64,000 bases of DNA from Citrobacter telavivensis (GCA_009363175.1 CP045205.1:4898001-4962000); one strand, 5' to 3'; counted from the first letter of the stretch, positions 42,820 through 52,117 are shown. The notes: generated by a model from the letters alone, not told the origin. A program made the numbers and translations.

Positions 42820-43263
42820 TTATGCGCGAGCGATAATATCCGCCAGCTGTTTTTCTGATTTAGCAGCGAATAATGCTGCCAGATTTTCCTCTTCACATAA
42901 TAGTTCGCTTAACGCCTGGATAGCGCCGATATGTGAATCGGCATTCGCCGCTGATAATCCAATGAGTAATTTTATGGGTTCATCATCTTCGGCAAACTGT
43001 ACTTCTTGTTTAAGTAGCGTTAATGACATACCTGTTTTTAACGCACCACATTCCGGGCGAGCATGAGGCATAGCCACACCGGGAGCCAGAATATAATAAG
43101 GACCATTGTTTATCGTCGAATCTTTTATAGCCTGAATATAGTTTGCATTGACATAATGATTCGCCAACAGCGATGACATAGAAAAATCAATGGCTTCCTG
43201 CCAGTTCTTTGCCGCCGATTTTATTGAGATAGAGGCGTCAGGAAAATAGTCAATCAACCGCAT
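42820..43263 (-). CDS. cmtB: Mannitol-type PTS EIIA component CmtB
   Basis: Cytosolic EIIA of the mannitol/fructose type, 147 residues, as in E. coli. The phosphorylated His is in YYILAPGVAMPHARPECGAL (near residue 68). It takes phosphate from HPr and hands it to the EIIB domain of CmtA. It is the first gene of the cmtBA-yggPFDC run. The 315 bases upstream hold a CRP-like site and the tktA terminator. Confidence 0.94.
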   Translation of the reverse strand: MRLIDYFPDASISIKSAAKNWQEAIDFSMSSLLANHYVNANYIQAIKDSTINNGPYYILAPGVAMPHARPECGALKTGMSLTLLKQEVQFAEDDEPIKLLIGLSAANADSHIGAIQALSELLCEEENLAALFAAKSEKQLADIIARA

Positions 43264-43537
43264 AAATTATCCTTATTTTATTTTTAGGGTACAACTTATC
43301 GCTAAAAACAAAATACGCGTGCGGCAAAATGAAATCAATCAAGGGGAAAACAGAGGCAGAGAAAAGGGGCAATAATGCAAATCATTAGAAAACAGAGCGT
43401 TATGAATTAAAACTAAAATAGCAAGAGCAATTACGTGATGCGCATTGCAAATATACAAACACACTAAATATCATTTTTGTGAATTAGATCTACAATAAGC
43501 ACTTGCCTGAGAGAAAATAATTAACTTTTGAGATGAT
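43264..43537 (-). promoter_or_regulatory. Upstream region of cmtB with a CRP-like site
   Basis: No gene is seen in this AT-rich region. TGTGAATTAGATCTACA (43478-43494) keeps the TGTGA half and part of the other half of the CRP consensus TGTGA-N6-TCACA. Catabolite control would suit a PTS operon, but the site is about 215 bases from the gene. Confidence 0.4.
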
Positions 43538-43561
43538 AACGGGCCGCCGAAGCGACCCGTT
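43538..43561 (-). terminator. Probable tktA terminator
   Basis: On the minus strand AACGGGTCGC, loop TTCG, GCGGCCCGTT form a ten-pair stem with one G-T pair. It begins 17 bases after the tktA stop. The T-run after it is weak (ATCATCTC). Confidence 0.7.
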
Positions 43562-43578
43562 AGAGGCTGTTGTAATGA

Positions 43579-45570
43579 TTACAGCAGTGCTTTTGCTTTC
43601 GCGACAACGTTATCGACGGTGAAGCCAAACTCTTCGAACAGCAGCTCTGCCGGAGCAGATTCACCGAAGGTGGTCATGCCAACGATCGCGCCGTTCAGGC
43701 CCACGTATTTGAACCAGTAGTCAGCGATACCGGCTTCCACTGCTACGCGAGCGGTAACCGCTTTCGGCAGAACGGATTCACGGTAAGCGGCATCCTGCTT
43801 GTCGAACGCGTCGGTAGACGGCATGGAGACCACGCGCGCTTTCACGCCTTCAGCGGTCAGTTTGTCCCATGCGGCAACCGCCAGTTCAACTTCAGAACCG
43901 GTCGCGATGAAGATAAGCTCTGGCTGGCCTGCGCAATCTTTCAGTACGTAGCCACCGCGAGCAATGTTTGCCAGTTGCTCTGCAGTACGTTCCTGCTGCG
44001 CCAGGTTCTGACGGGAGAGGATCAGCGCGGTCGGACCGTCCTGACGCTCAACGCCGTACTTCCACGCCACCGCGGATTCCACCTGGTCACACGGACGCCA
44101 CGTGCTCATGTTCGGCGTTACGCGCAGTGAAGCTACCTGCTCTACCGGCTGGTGAGTCGGGCCATCTTCGCCCAGGCCGATGGAGTCGTGGGTGTAGACC
44201 ATCACCTGACGCTGTTTCATCAGCGCAGCCATACGCACCGCGTTACGGGCATATTCCACGAACATCAGGAAGGTGGAAGTGTACGGCAGGAAACCGCCGT
44301 GCAGGGAGATACCGTTGGCAATCGCGGTCATACCGAATTCACGCACACCGTAATGAATGTAGTTACCAGCGGTATCTTCGTTAATGGCCTTCGAACCAGA
44401 CCAGATAGTCAGGTTAGACGGCGCGAGGTCAGCGGAGCCGCCGAGGAACTCAGGAAGCAGCGGGCCGAAGGCTTCGATCGCATTCTGAGAGGCTTTACGG
44501 CTGGCGATTTTCGCCGGGTTGGCCTGCAATTTCGCGATGAATTCGTTCGCTTTCGCGTCGAAATCAGACGGCATTTCGCCTTTCATACGACGGGTGAATT
44601 CAGCCGCTTCCTGCGGGAAGGCTTTGGCGTAGGCCGCGAATTTTTCGTTCCAGGCAGACTCTTTCGCCTGGCCTGCTTCTTTTGCATCCCACTGGGCATA
44701 GATTTCAGACGGGATTTCGAACGGCGCATATTTCCAGCCCAGCTGTTCGCGGGTCAGAGCGATTTCTGCGTCGCCCAGCGGCGCGCCGTGGGAATCGTGG
44801 GTACCGGCTTTGTTCGGGGAACCAAAACCGATGATGGTTTTGCACATCAGCAGGGACGGTTTGTCGGTAACGGCGCGAGCTTCTTCAACTGCGCGTTTGA
44901 TAGCGTCCGCATCGTGTCCATCAACGCCACGAACGACGTGCCAGCCGTAGGCTTCGAAACGCTTCGCGGTGTCATCAGTGAACCAGCCTTCAACGTGACC
45001 ATCGATAGAGATACCGTTGTCATCATAGAACGCCACCAGCTTGCCCAGTTTCAGGGTACCGGCCAGAGAACATACCTCGTGAGAGATACCTTCCATCATG
45101 CAGCCGTCGCCCATGAACGCATAGGTGTAGTGGTCAACGATGTCATGGCCCGGACGGTTGAACTGTGCCGCCAGTGTTTTTTCAGCGATAGCCATACCGA
45201 CTGCGTTAGCAATCCCCTGCCCCAGCGGACCCGTGGTGGTTTCCACACCGGCGGTGTAACCCACTTCCGGGTGACCCGGGGTTTTGGAATGCAGCTGGCG
45301 GAAGTTCTGCAGCTCAGACATCGGCAGATCGTAACCGGTGAGGTGCAGCAGGCTGTAAATCAACATGGAGCCGTGACCGTTGGACAGGACGAAGCGGTCA
45401 CGATCGGCCCAGGACGGGTTGCCCGGATTGTGGTTCAGGAAATCACGCCACAGGACTTCGGCAATGTCAGCCATACCCATCGGGGCACCCGGGTGACCGG
45501 ATTTGGCTTTCTGTACTGCGTCCATGCTCAGCGCACGAATAGCATTGGCAAGCTCTTTACGTGAGGACAT
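43579..45570 (-). CDS. tktA: Transketolase A
   Basis: Thiamine diphosphate enzyme moving two-carbon units between sugar phosphates in the pentose pathway; 663 residues, as in E. coli TktA. Motifs: KSGHPGAPMGMADIAEVLW (near residue 18), the thiamine diphosphate motif MGDGCMMEGISHEVCSLAG (near 154) ending with YDDNGISIDGHVEG (near 182), and THDSIGLGEDGPTHQPVEQ (near 408, containing the catalytic Glu). Start at 45570 gives MSSRKELANAIRALSMD; a ten-residue extension is possible but lacks support. It faces loiP divergently across a 278-base gap with no other gene. Confidence 0.98.
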   Translation of the reverse strand: MSSRKELANAIRALSMDAVQKAKSGHPGAPMGMADIAEVLWRDFLNHNPGNPSWADRDRFVLSNGHGSMLIYSLLHLTGYDLPMSELQNFRQLHSKTPGHPEVGYTAGVETTTGPLGQGIANAVGMAIAEKTLAAQFNRPGHDIVDHYTYAFMGDGCMMEGISHEVCSLAGTLKLGKLVAFYDDNGISIDGHVEGWFTDDTAKRFEAYGWHVVRGVDGHDADAIKRAVEEARAVTDKPSLLMCKTIIGFGSPNKAGTHDSHGAPLGDAEIALTREQLGWKYAPFEIPSEIYAQWDAKEAGQAKESAWNEKFAAYAKAFPQEAAEFTRRMKGEMPSDFDAKANEFIAKLQANPAKIASRKASQNAIEAFGPLLPEFLGGSADLAPSNLTIWSGSKAINEDTAGNYIHYGVREFGMTAIANGISLHGGFLPYTSTFLMFVEYARNAVRMAALMKQRQVMVYTHDSIGLGEDGPTHQPVEQVASLRVTPNMSTWRPCDQVESAVAWKYGVERQDGPTALILSRQNLAQQERTAEQLANIARGGYVLKDCAGQPELIFIATGSEVELAVAAWDKLTAEGVKARVVSMPSTDAFDKQDAAYRESVLPKAVTARVAVEAGIADYWFKYVGLNGAIVGMTTFGESAPAELLFEEFGFTVDNVVAKAKALL

Positions 45571-45848
45571 TTTGACTCCAGATCGGATGATGAAGGCCAT
45601 ACCCGCAACGACTTGACGACAGCGCGTTTTGGGCTACGCCGGAAAAAAGTGCCAACAATGTAACCCAAGCCGCCTGTCATGTACATGGAGCATCCTTTTG
45701 CCGCTTCAGAAATCTCCGGATCACGCTCGCATGTTGCGCAATCTGCTCGCCCGCTTGTTGTTCTTTTCTTTATACTTAGCGTGAGCGCTAATTCATCTGC
45801 AAATAGCGCATTTTTAGAACAATCCTCATTTCGTGTGGAAGAAAAAAC

Positions 45849-46607
45849 ATGAAGATTCGCGCGTTACTGCTTGTTATGGGCATGGCGACGGTGCTGACCG
45901 GCTGCCAGAATATGAACTCCAACGGACTGCTCTCTTCGGGGGCTGAGGCTTTTCAGGCCTACAGTCTGAGCGACGCGCAGGTTATTGCGTTAAGCAACCA
46001 GGCCTGTACGGAAATGGATGGTAAAGCAACCATCGCACCAGCCGGCAGCGAGTACGCGAAGCGCCTGAGTAAAATCGCCACGGCGCTCGGTGATAACATC
46101 AACGGACAAGCGGTAAACTATAAGGTCTACATGGCGAAAGACGTGAACGCCTTCGCGATGGCGAATGGCTGTATTCGCGTGTATAGCGGCCTGATGGACA
46201 TGATGACGGATAACGAAGTCGAAGCGGTGATTGGCCATGAAATGGGGCACGTTGCGCTCGGACACGTGAAGAAAGGCATGCAAGTGGCGCTGGGCACCAA
46301 CGCCGTTCGCGCCGCCGCGGCTTCTGCAGGCGGGATTGTCGGCAGCCTGTCGCAGTCACAGCTCGGCGATCTGGGGGAAAAACTGGTGAACTCGCAGTTC
46401 TCCCAGCGTCAGGAGTCGGAAGCAGACGACTACTCGTACGATCTGTTGTGCAAGCGCGGTATCAACCCGGCGGGTCTTGCCACCAGCTTTGAAAAACTGG
46501 CGAAACTGGAAGAAGGTCGTCAGAGTTCCATGTTTGACGATCACCCGGCCTCCGCAGAACGTGCGCAACATATTCGCGATCGCATGAAAGCGGACGGGAT
46601 TAAGTAA
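45849..46607 (+). CDS. loiP: Outer-membrane metalloprotease lipoprotein LoiP (YggG)
   Basis: M48-family zinc protease anchored in the outer membrane, induced at low osmolarity in E. coli; 252 residues. Signal peptide with lipobox VLTGCQN (Cys at residue 19). The zinc site is VEAVIGHEMGHVALGHVKKG (HExxH near residue 130), and the third ligand is in RQESEADDYSYDLL (Glu near 194). In E. coli it works with the paralogue BepA. Start at 45849 follows GTGGAAGAA. It is divergent from tktA and followed by a BIME. Confidence 0.95.
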   Translation: MKIRALLLVMGMATVLTGCQNMNSNGLLSSGAEAFQAYSLSDAQVIALSNQACTEMDGKATIAPAGSEYAKRLSKIATALGDNINGQAVNYKVYMAKDVNAFAMANGCIRVYSGLMDMMTDNEVEAVIGHEMGHVALGHVKKGMQVALGTNAVRAAAASAGGIVGSLSQSQLGDLGEKLVNSQFSQRQESEADDYSYDLLCKRGINPAGLATSFEKLAKLEEGRQSSMFDDHPASAERAQHIRDRMKADGIK

Positions 46608-46618
46608 CCATTGAGCAG

Positions 46619-46712
46619 TGCCGGATGGCGGCGTAAACGCCTTATCCGGCCTACATTATGGCAAATATGTGTGGTAGGCCGGATAAGATGCGTTAGCATC
46701 GCCATCCGGCAC
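46619..46712. repeat. BIME between loiP and speB
   Basis: Two opposed REP units: TGCCGGATGGCGGCG with CGCCTTATCCGGCCTAC, and GTAGGCCGGATAAGATGCG with GCATCGCCATCCGGCA. It fills the gap between the convergent loiP and speB genes. Confidence 0.94.
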
Positions 46713-46720
46713 TTAGCCCG

Positions 46721-47641
46721 TTACTCGCCTTTCTTCGCCGCCTGAATGTACAGCATCTCCAGCGCCAGCGTTGCCGCTGCCAGGGCGGTGATTTCGGACT
46801 GGTCGTAAGCCGGAGCCACTTCCACCACGTCCATCCCCACGATGTTCAGATCTTTCAGACCGCGGACCAGCTTGATGGCGCGATCGGAGGTCAGGCCGCC
46901 AATCACCGGCGTACCGGTCCCCGGCGCGAATGCCGGATCCAGGCAGTCGATATCAAAGGTCAGATAAACCGGCATGTCGCCAACAATCTGCTTCACCTGA
47001 GCGATGATGTCATCAACACCGCGATCGTTCACCTGGCAGGCGTCCAGCACGGTAAAGCCGTTGTCTTTGTCAAACTCCGTACGAATACCGATCTGCACAG
47101 AGTGATGCGGGTCGATCAGACCTTCGTTCGGCGCGGTGTAGAACATCGTGCCGTGGTCAAACTCACAGCCGTTCGCATAGGTATCGGTGTGGGCATCGAA
47201 ATGCACCAGCGCCATTTTGCCAAAGTGTTTTGCGTGCGCGCGCAGCAGCGGCAGCGTCACAAAGTGGTCACCGCCAAAAGAGAGCATACGTTTACCGGCG
47301 GCCAGCAGTTTCTCTGCATGTGCCTGCAGTTTTTCGCTCATTTCACGCGCGTCGCCAAAGGCGTAAACCAGATCGCCGCAGTCCACAACGTTCAGACGCT
47401 CACGCATGTCGAAGTTCCACGGGAAGCGGTTGTGTTCCCAGGCCAGATTCGTTGACACCTGACGGATTGCCGCGGGGCCATGACGTCCACCTGCGCGACC
47501 GGACGTTGCCATGTCAAACGGCACGCCAGTGATCACCCAGTCCGCATCGCTGTCATACGGCTGGAAATTCAGCGGCAGACGCAGGAAGCCAAAGGCGTTA
47601 GAAACCAGGGAGTTATCGTACTGATGACCTAAGGTGCTCAT
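46721..47641 (-). CDS. speB: Agmatinase
   Basis: Manganese enzyme that hydrolyses agmatine to putrescine and urea; 306 residues, as in E. coli SpeB. Metal ligands lie in SFGGDHFVTLPLLRAH (near residue 121), VHFDAHTDTYANGCEFDHG (near 149) and YLTFDIDCLDPAFAPGTGTP (near 230). It follows speA in the same direction, with a terminator-like hairpin and 143 bases between. Together they form the arginine-to-putrescine route. Confidence 0.97.
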   Translation of the reverse strand: MSTLGHQYDNSLVSNAFGFLRLPLNFQPYDSDADWVITGVPFDMATSGRAGGRHGPAAIRQVSTNLAWEHNRFPWNFDMRERLNVVDCGDLVYAFGDAREMSEKLQAHAEKLLAAGKRMLSFGGDHFVTLPLLRAHAKHFGKMALVHFDAHTDTYANGCEFDHGTMFYTAPNEGLIDPHHSVQIGIRTEFDKDNGFTVLDACQVNDRGVDDIIAQVKQIVGDMPVYLTFDIDCLDPAFAPGTGTPVIGGLTSDRAIKLVRGLKDLNIVGMDVVEVAPAYDQSEITALAAATLALEMLYIQAAKKGE

Positions 47642-47667
47642 GGCAAAAACCTCATATTCGTCGATAT

Positions 47668-47710
47668 AAAAAAACCCTCCCGCGTCGTTAGGCCCGACGA
47701 GAAAGGGTTT
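47668..47710 (-). terminator. Terminator-like hairpin between speA and speB
   Basis: AAACCCT and AAGGGTTT form the outer stem and CGTCG with CGACG the inner stem. On the minus strand T-rich sequence follows (TTTTTTTATATCG). It lies between speA and speB and would separate their transcripts or reduce readthrough. Confidence 0.8.
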
Positions 47711-47784
47711 GATTCGTAAACACAGTAATTCGCTAAATTATCGCTGCTTAATTGCCCAGGTTCAAGTCACCCGGGCATCAGCCA

Positions 47785-49761
47785 TTATTCGTCTTCGAGA
47801 TACGTGTAGCCGTACAGACCTGCCTCGAACTCTTCGAGGAACTGTTGCTGTAACGCGTCATCCAGATCGGTTTGTTTCACCTGATCGCGGAAATGCGTCA
47901 GCAGCGTTTTCGGATCCAACTGTACGTATTGCAGCATGTCCGCCACGGTATCCCCTTCATCCGACAGCTCAACTTCCACGCTGCCGTCCGGGAAGACAAA
48001 CACGTCAACCGCTTCGGTATCACCGAACAGGTTGTGCATATTGCCGAGGATTTCCTGATACGCACCGACCATGAAGAAACCGAGCATCGGCGGATTATCC
48101 GGATCGTACTCCGGCATCGGCATGGTTGTCGCAATACCGTCACCGTCGATGTAGTGATCGATGGCGCCATCAGAATCACAGGTGATGTCCAGTAGCACCG
48201 CACGGCGTTCAGGCACCTGATCCAGTCCTTCCAGCGGCAAGACCGGGAACAGTTGATCGATACCCCACGCATCCGGCATCGACTGGAACAGCGAGAAGTT
48301 GACGTACATTTTGTCCGCCATACGCTCCTGCAGTTCGTCGATGATAGGACGGTGCGCGCGGTTTTGCGGATCCAGTTGTTTCTGGACTTCGTGGCACATG
48401 CTTAAGTAAAGCTGTTCCGCCCACGCACGCTCCTGCAGGCTGAAGGTGCCGGAAGAGTAGCCGATGTGGATATCGTGCAGATCCATCTGGCTGTCGTGCA
48501 GCCATTCACGCAGCGAGCGACGGGTGCCCGGCTCGTGCATCTCCTGCCAGGTTTCCCACATGCTTTGCAGCGCGCGCGGCGCATCGTCAGCCGGGGCGAC
48601 AGGCACGGTATATTCGTTACGTTCAACGCCGATGATGTTGGACACCAGCACCGTGTGGTGCGCGGTAACCGCACGACCAGACTCAGTGATTACCGTCGGA
48701 TGCGGCAGGCCATTTTCCTCACAGGCATCGCCAATCGCCCAGATGATATTGTTGGCGTACTCATTCAGGCCGTAGTTCACCGAGCAATCAGACTGTGAAC
48801 GGGTACCTTCGTAATCCACGCCCAGACCGCCGCCGACGTCGAAACACTGAATATCGACGCCCAGCTTATGCAGCTCAACATAGAACCGCGCGGACTCACG
48901 CACGCCGGTAGCGATGTCGCGGATATTCGCCATCTGCGAACCGAGGTGGAAATGCAGCAGTTGCAGGCTATCGAGACGCCCGGCTTCGCGCAGGGTTTCC
49001 ACCAGTTGTAGTACCTGCGTTGCCGCCAGACCGAATTTGGATTTTTCGCCGCCGGAGGACTGCCATTTACCGGAACCCTGCGATGCCAGACGCGCACGCA
49101 CGCCCAGACGCGGAATGACGTTCAGACGTTCGGCTTCATCCAGCACAATCGCAATTTCAGACATCTTTTCGATGACCAGATAGACCTTGTGGCCCATCTT
49201 CTCGCCGATCAGCGCCAGACGAATGTATTCACGGTCTTTATAGCCGTTACACACGATCACGGAACGGGTCATCCCGGCATGCGCCAGAACCGCCATCAGT
49301 TCAGCTTTAGAGCCGGCTTCCAGCCCCAGCGGTTCGCCAGAGTGGATGAGAGATTCGATCACACGACGATGCTGGTTAACCTTGATCGGGTAGACCAGAA
49401 AATAGTCACCGTTATAGCCGTACGACTCACGCGCGCGTTTGAACGCGGCGTTAATAGAGCGCAGGCGGTGTTGCAGGATCTGCGGGAAGCAGAACAGCGC
49501 TGGCAGGCGTTGCCCCTGCGCTTCGCGCGCTTTCACCAGCTTAGCGAGATCGACGCGCGCGTGCGGTACGTCCGGGTCCGGGCACACGCTAATGTGACCC
49601 AACTCATTGACGTCATAGTAGTTATTGCCCCACCAGGCAATATTGTAAGTACGCAGCATCTTGCTGGCTTCCTGGGAGCTCATTGCAACCTCCTGCATGG
49701 AGCGTAGTACACCCTGTTCGCCTGCTGACGAAGGCGAACCCAAAGACATGTCGTCAGACAT
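47785..49761 (-). CDS. speA: Biosynthetic arginine decarboxylase
   Basis: PLP enzyme converting arginine to agmatine; 658 residues, as in E. coli SpeA. The PLP lysine is in YFLVYPIKVNQHRRVIESLI (near residue 127). Other parts: HFHLGSQMANIRDIATGVRE (near 286), CFDVGGGLGVDYEGTRSQ (near 316) and the active cysteine region LLDITCDSDGAIDHY (near 524). The start at 49761 gives MSDDMSLGSPSS; an upstream ATG adds four residues. The small gene yqgB ends eight bases before this start on the same strand, which suggests coupled translation. Confidence 0.97.
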   Translation of the reverse strand: MSDDMSLGSPSSAGEQGVLRSMQEVAMSSQEASKMLRTYNIAWWGNNYYDVNELGHISVCPDPDVPHARVDLAKLVKAREAQGQRLPALFCFPQILQHRLRSINAAFKRARESYGYNGDYFLVYPIKVNQHRRVIESLIHSGEPLGLEAGSKAELMAVLAHAGMTRSVIVCNGYKDREYIRLALIGEKMGHKVYLVIEKMSEIAIVLDEAERLNVIPRLGVRARLASQGSGKWQSSGGEKSKFGLAATQVLQLVETLREAGRLDSLQLLHFHLGSQMANIRDIATGVRESARFYVELHKLGVDIQCFDVGGGLGVDYEGTRSQSDCSVNYGLNEYANNIIWAIGDACEENGLPHPTVITESGRAVTAHHTVLVSNIIGVERNEYTVPVAPADDAPRALQSMWETWQEMHEPGTRRSLREWLHDSQMDLHDIHIGYSSGTFSLQERAWAEQLYLSMCHEVQKQLDPQNRAHRPIIDELQERMADKMYVNFSLFQSMPDAWGIDQLFPVLPLEGLDQVPERRAVLLDITCDSDGAIDHYIDGDGIATTMPMPEYDPDNPPMLGFFMVGAYQEILGNMHNLFGDTEAVDVFVFPDGSVEVELSDEGDTVADMLQYVQLDPKTLLTHFRDQVKQTDLDDALQQQFLEEFEAGLYGYTYLEDE

Positions 49762-49769
49762 AGCGAACC

Positions 49770-49901
49770 TCAAATTTTAGTAACAAGTGTAAAACAGTTG
49801 ACTACTATCGCAATCCGAAGAGGCGATAACAACCCATAAACAGTCGGATTTCCCAGCAGAAAGTGCTGGCAGTCCGCCTGCGCGACCGGTTTCTTTTTCA
49901 T
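49770..49901 (-). CDS. yqgB: Small acid-response protein YqgB
   Basis: A 43-residue frame beginning MKKKPVAQADCQHFLLGN and ending VVNCFTLVTKI. It closely resembles E. coli YqgB, an acid-inducible small protein of unclear role, in both ends and length; the middle varies. It lies directly upstream of speA on the same strand, and its stop codon is eight bases before the speA start. It may be a leader that controls speA translation, or a genuine small protein. An in-frame GTG 24 codons upstream could extend it, but the extension is unlike YqgB. Confidence 0.75.
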   Translation of the reverse strand: MKKKPVAQADCQHFLLGNPTVYGLLSPLRIAIVVNCFTLVTKI

Positions 49902-50250
49902 ATCATTGTAAAACACGTAACCGAACTTACGTATGACGGTTCGGCGAAACCACGAGAAAACTCTTGTTTGCACAAGAGCGCCCTTGTTCAGTCCTTAGTG
50001 CCAGTTACCGGCTCTGGAGTCCTGAGAAGCGCCGAGATGGGTATAACATCGGCAGGTATGCAAAGCAGAGATGCAGATTGCGGGAGACATACGCACACCA
50101 GAACGGTGCAACAGATTCAGCAGAATACAACGGTTCATTATCTCTTATCACCTCCACGGTCGCTCCATCAGGAACGAACCCACAAGCCAAAGCTACGTTT
50201 TAACCCGGCTGGAAGTGGCGACACGAAGAAAACGTCGTGTGCTTTTTGTC
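49902..50250. other. Gene-poor region upstream of speA/yqgB
   Basis: About 350 bases with no convincing gene. E. coli has had short genes annotated near here (yqgC, yqgD), but I could not match any frame to them. The region presumably holds the speA-yqgB promoter and leader. An ERIC element follows. Confidence 0.4.
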
Positions 50251-50372
50251 TATCCAAAATAATTCGAGTTGCAGGAAGGCGGCAACGCAGTGAGTCCCCG
50301 GGAGCTTACATGAGTAAGTGACTGGGGCGAACGAGGAAGCCAACGCACATGCAACTTGAAGTATGACGGATA
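50251..50372 (+). repeat. ERIC element, standard form
   Basis: About 122 bases with the full set of ERIC blocks: TATCCAAAATAATTCGAGTT, GCAGGAAGGCGGCAACGCAG, GGGAGCTTACATGAGTAAGT, GACTGGGGCGAACGA, GCCAACGCACATGCAACTTG and a right end GTATGACGGATA. It lies between the speA leader region and the metK promoter. It shows no insertion and so gives a local reference for the enlarged copy near 19.1 kb. Confidence 0.94.
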
Positions 50373-50532
50373 TGAGCCGCGCGCCGCGTTTTATACCGGG
50401 ATGAAGGCCAAAAAGCAAAACATAAATGCGCACATTGCCAGCAGTGTCTGTAAAAATTTCCACCAGGGTTTTCAACACAGTGAGACCTGATTCAAAAAAT
50501 AGTGGAAATCGGGTGAAGAAGTGACCTAAAAT

Positions 50533-50564
50533 AGCCATCCAGATGTTAATCCATCCATACTGAT
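50533..50564 (+). promoter_or_regulatory. Probable MetJ boxes upstream of metK
   Basis: Four adjoining 8-mers AGCCATCC, AGATGTTA, ATCCATCC, ATACTGAT loosely match the met box AGACGTCT, which works as tandem repeats. They lie about 115-145 bases before metK, which is repressed by MetJ in E. coli. The individual matches are weak. Confidence 0.5.
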
Positions 50565-50676
50565 TAACACTCAGACTGCCAGTGTCACTAACCTGCAGGC
50601 CTTGGTAGAATCTTCTGCTTTGGCTTTTCCGCACAACAGTTTGAGCTAACCAAATTCTCCTTAGGTGAAACAAAAA

Positions 50677-51831
50677 ATGGCAAAACACCTTTTTACGTCC
50701 GAGTCCGTATCAGAAGGGCATCCTGACAAAATCGCTGACCAAATCTCTGATGCCGTGCTGGATGCTATCCTGGAACAGGATCCGAAAGCGCGCGTCGCGT
50801 GTGAAACCTACGTGAAAACCGGCATGGTTTTAGTCGGCGGTGAAATCACCACCAGCGCATGGGTCGATATCGAAGAGATCACACGTAACACCGTGCGCGA
50901 AATTGGCTATGTGCATTCCGACATGGGCTTTGATGCCAACTCGTGTGCCGTCCTGAGCGCCATTGGTAAGCAGTCCCCGGATATCAACCAGGGCGTTGAC
51001 CGTGCCGATCCGCTGGAACAGGGCGCGGGCGACCAGGGCCTGATGTTTGGCTATGCCACCAACGAAACCGACGTGCTGATGCCCGCGCCGATCACCTACG
51101 CACACCGTCTGGTGCAGCGTCAGGCCGAAGTGCGTAAAAACGGCACTCTGCCGTGGCTGCGCCCGGATGCGAAAAGCCAGGTTACCTTCCAGTACGACGA
51201 CGGCAAAATTGTCGGCATCGATGCCGTCGTGCTCTCCACCCAGCATGCGGAAGATATCGATCAGGCGTCGCTGAAAGAAGCGGTAATGGAAGAAATCATC
51301 AAGCCAGTTCTGCCGACCGAATGGCTGAACTCTGCCACCAAATTCTTCATCAACCCGACCGGCCGTTTTGTTATCGGCGGCCCAATGGGTGACTGCGGTC
51401 TGACCGGTCGTAAGATTATCGTTGATACCTACGGCGGCATGGCGCGTCACGGTGGCGGCGCATTCTCCGGTAAAGATCCGTCGAAAGTTGACCGTTCTGC
51501 GGCTTACGCCGGGCGTTATGTCGCGAAAAACATCGTTGCCGCAGGCCTGGCTGACCGTTGTGAAATTCAGGTTTCCTACGCGATCGGCGTGGCTGAACCG
51601 ACGTCCATCATGGTGGAAACCTTCGGTACCGAGAAAGTGCCTACTGAGCAACTGACGCTGCTGGTTCGCGAGTTCTTCGACCTGCGTCCGTACGGTCTGA
51701 TTCAGATGCTGGATCTGCTGCACCCGATCTACAAAGAGACCGCCGCTTACGGTCACTTTGGTCGCGAACATTTCCCGTGGGAAAAAACCGACAAAGCGCA
51801 GGTACTGCGCGAGGCTGCCGGTCTGAAATAA
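50677..51831 (+). CDS. metK: S-adenosylmethionine synthase
   Basis: Makes S-adenosylmethionine from methionine and ATP; 384 residues, as in E. coli MetK. Family motifs: FTSESVSEGHPDKIADQISD near residue 6, GAGDQGLMFGYATNETDV near 114, the P-loop-like GGGAFSGKDPSKVDRSAAYA near 258 and the flexible loop near 100. The ATG at 50677 gives MAKHLFTSES. A GTG four codons upstream is not used in the family, and the AGG-like ribosome binding site lies near it. It is followed by a strong terminator. Expected control by MetJ is noted upstream. Confidence 0.98.
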   Translation: MAKHLFTSESVSEGHPDKIADQISDAVLDAILEQDPKARVACETYVKTGMVLVGGEITTSAWVDIEEITRNTVREIGYVHSDMGFDANSCAVLSAIGKQSPDINQGVDRADPLEQGAGDQGLMFGYATNETDVLMPAPITYAHRLVQRQAEVRKNGTLPWLRPDAKSQVTFQYDDGKIVGIDAVVLSTQHAEDIDQASLKEAVMEEIIKPVLPTEWLNSATKFFINPTGRFVIGGPMGDCGLTGRKIIVDTYGGMARHGGGAFSGKDPSKVDRSAAYAGRYVAKNIVAAGLADRCEIQVSYAIGVAEPTSIMVETFGTEKVPTEQLTLLVREFFDLRPYGLIQMLDLLHPIYKETAAYGHFGREHFPWEKTDKAQVLREAAGLK

Positions 51832-51851
51832 GCGACCGACATCCGTGACTT

Positions 51852-51878
51852 AAGGCCAGCTTCGCGCTGGCCTTTTTT
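51852..51878 (+). terminator. metK terminator
   Basis: AAGGCCAGC, loop TTCGC, GCTGGCCTT with a run TTTTTT after it. It begins 20 bases past the metK stop. Confidence 0.94.
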
Positions 51879-51916
51879 ATTTACGCCCCGCCTGAAACGC
51901 CCCCGCACGTCATCAA

Positions 51917-51932
51917 TTGAAACCGCTTACAC
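51917..51932 (+). promoter_or_regulatory. Upstream GalR/GalS-type operator
   Basis: TTGAAACCGCTTACAC matches the gal operator consensus GTGKAANCGNTTNCAC at all but two positions. It is 182 bases upstream of the second operator, a spacing that could support repressor contact by looping. Confidence 0.6.
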
Positions 51933-52098
51933 CCTGGAGTGAAAGCACCCATTTCAGAATAATCACTTTGCATGTTCTGGCTTTCTCTGCTGTTACATTT
52001 AATTTCAGGTAAGTCTGAAATGCCAGCAAGCACATCCAATATCAATCAAATTAATCTATAATTTTCAAATCGTTAAATAATGTCTTAATAAGGAACTA

Positions 52099-52114
52099 GT
52101 GTAAGCGATTACAC
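52099..52114 (+). promoter_or_regulatory. GalR/GalS operator of galP
   Basis: GTGTAAGCGATTACAC is an exact match to the gal operator consensus and an almost perfect palindrome. It lies 84 bases before galP, which GalR and GalS repress in E. coli. Confidence 0.9.
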
Positions 52115-52117
52115 TTA

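Noticed and set aside
44152..45564. A 470-codon plus-strand frame inside tktA
   Set aside because: Same reason: highly biased codons of tktA leave the opposite strand open. No separate gene is supported.
50830..51771. A 313-codon minus-strand frame inside metK
   Set aside because: Antisense shadow of metK with no recognisable domain.
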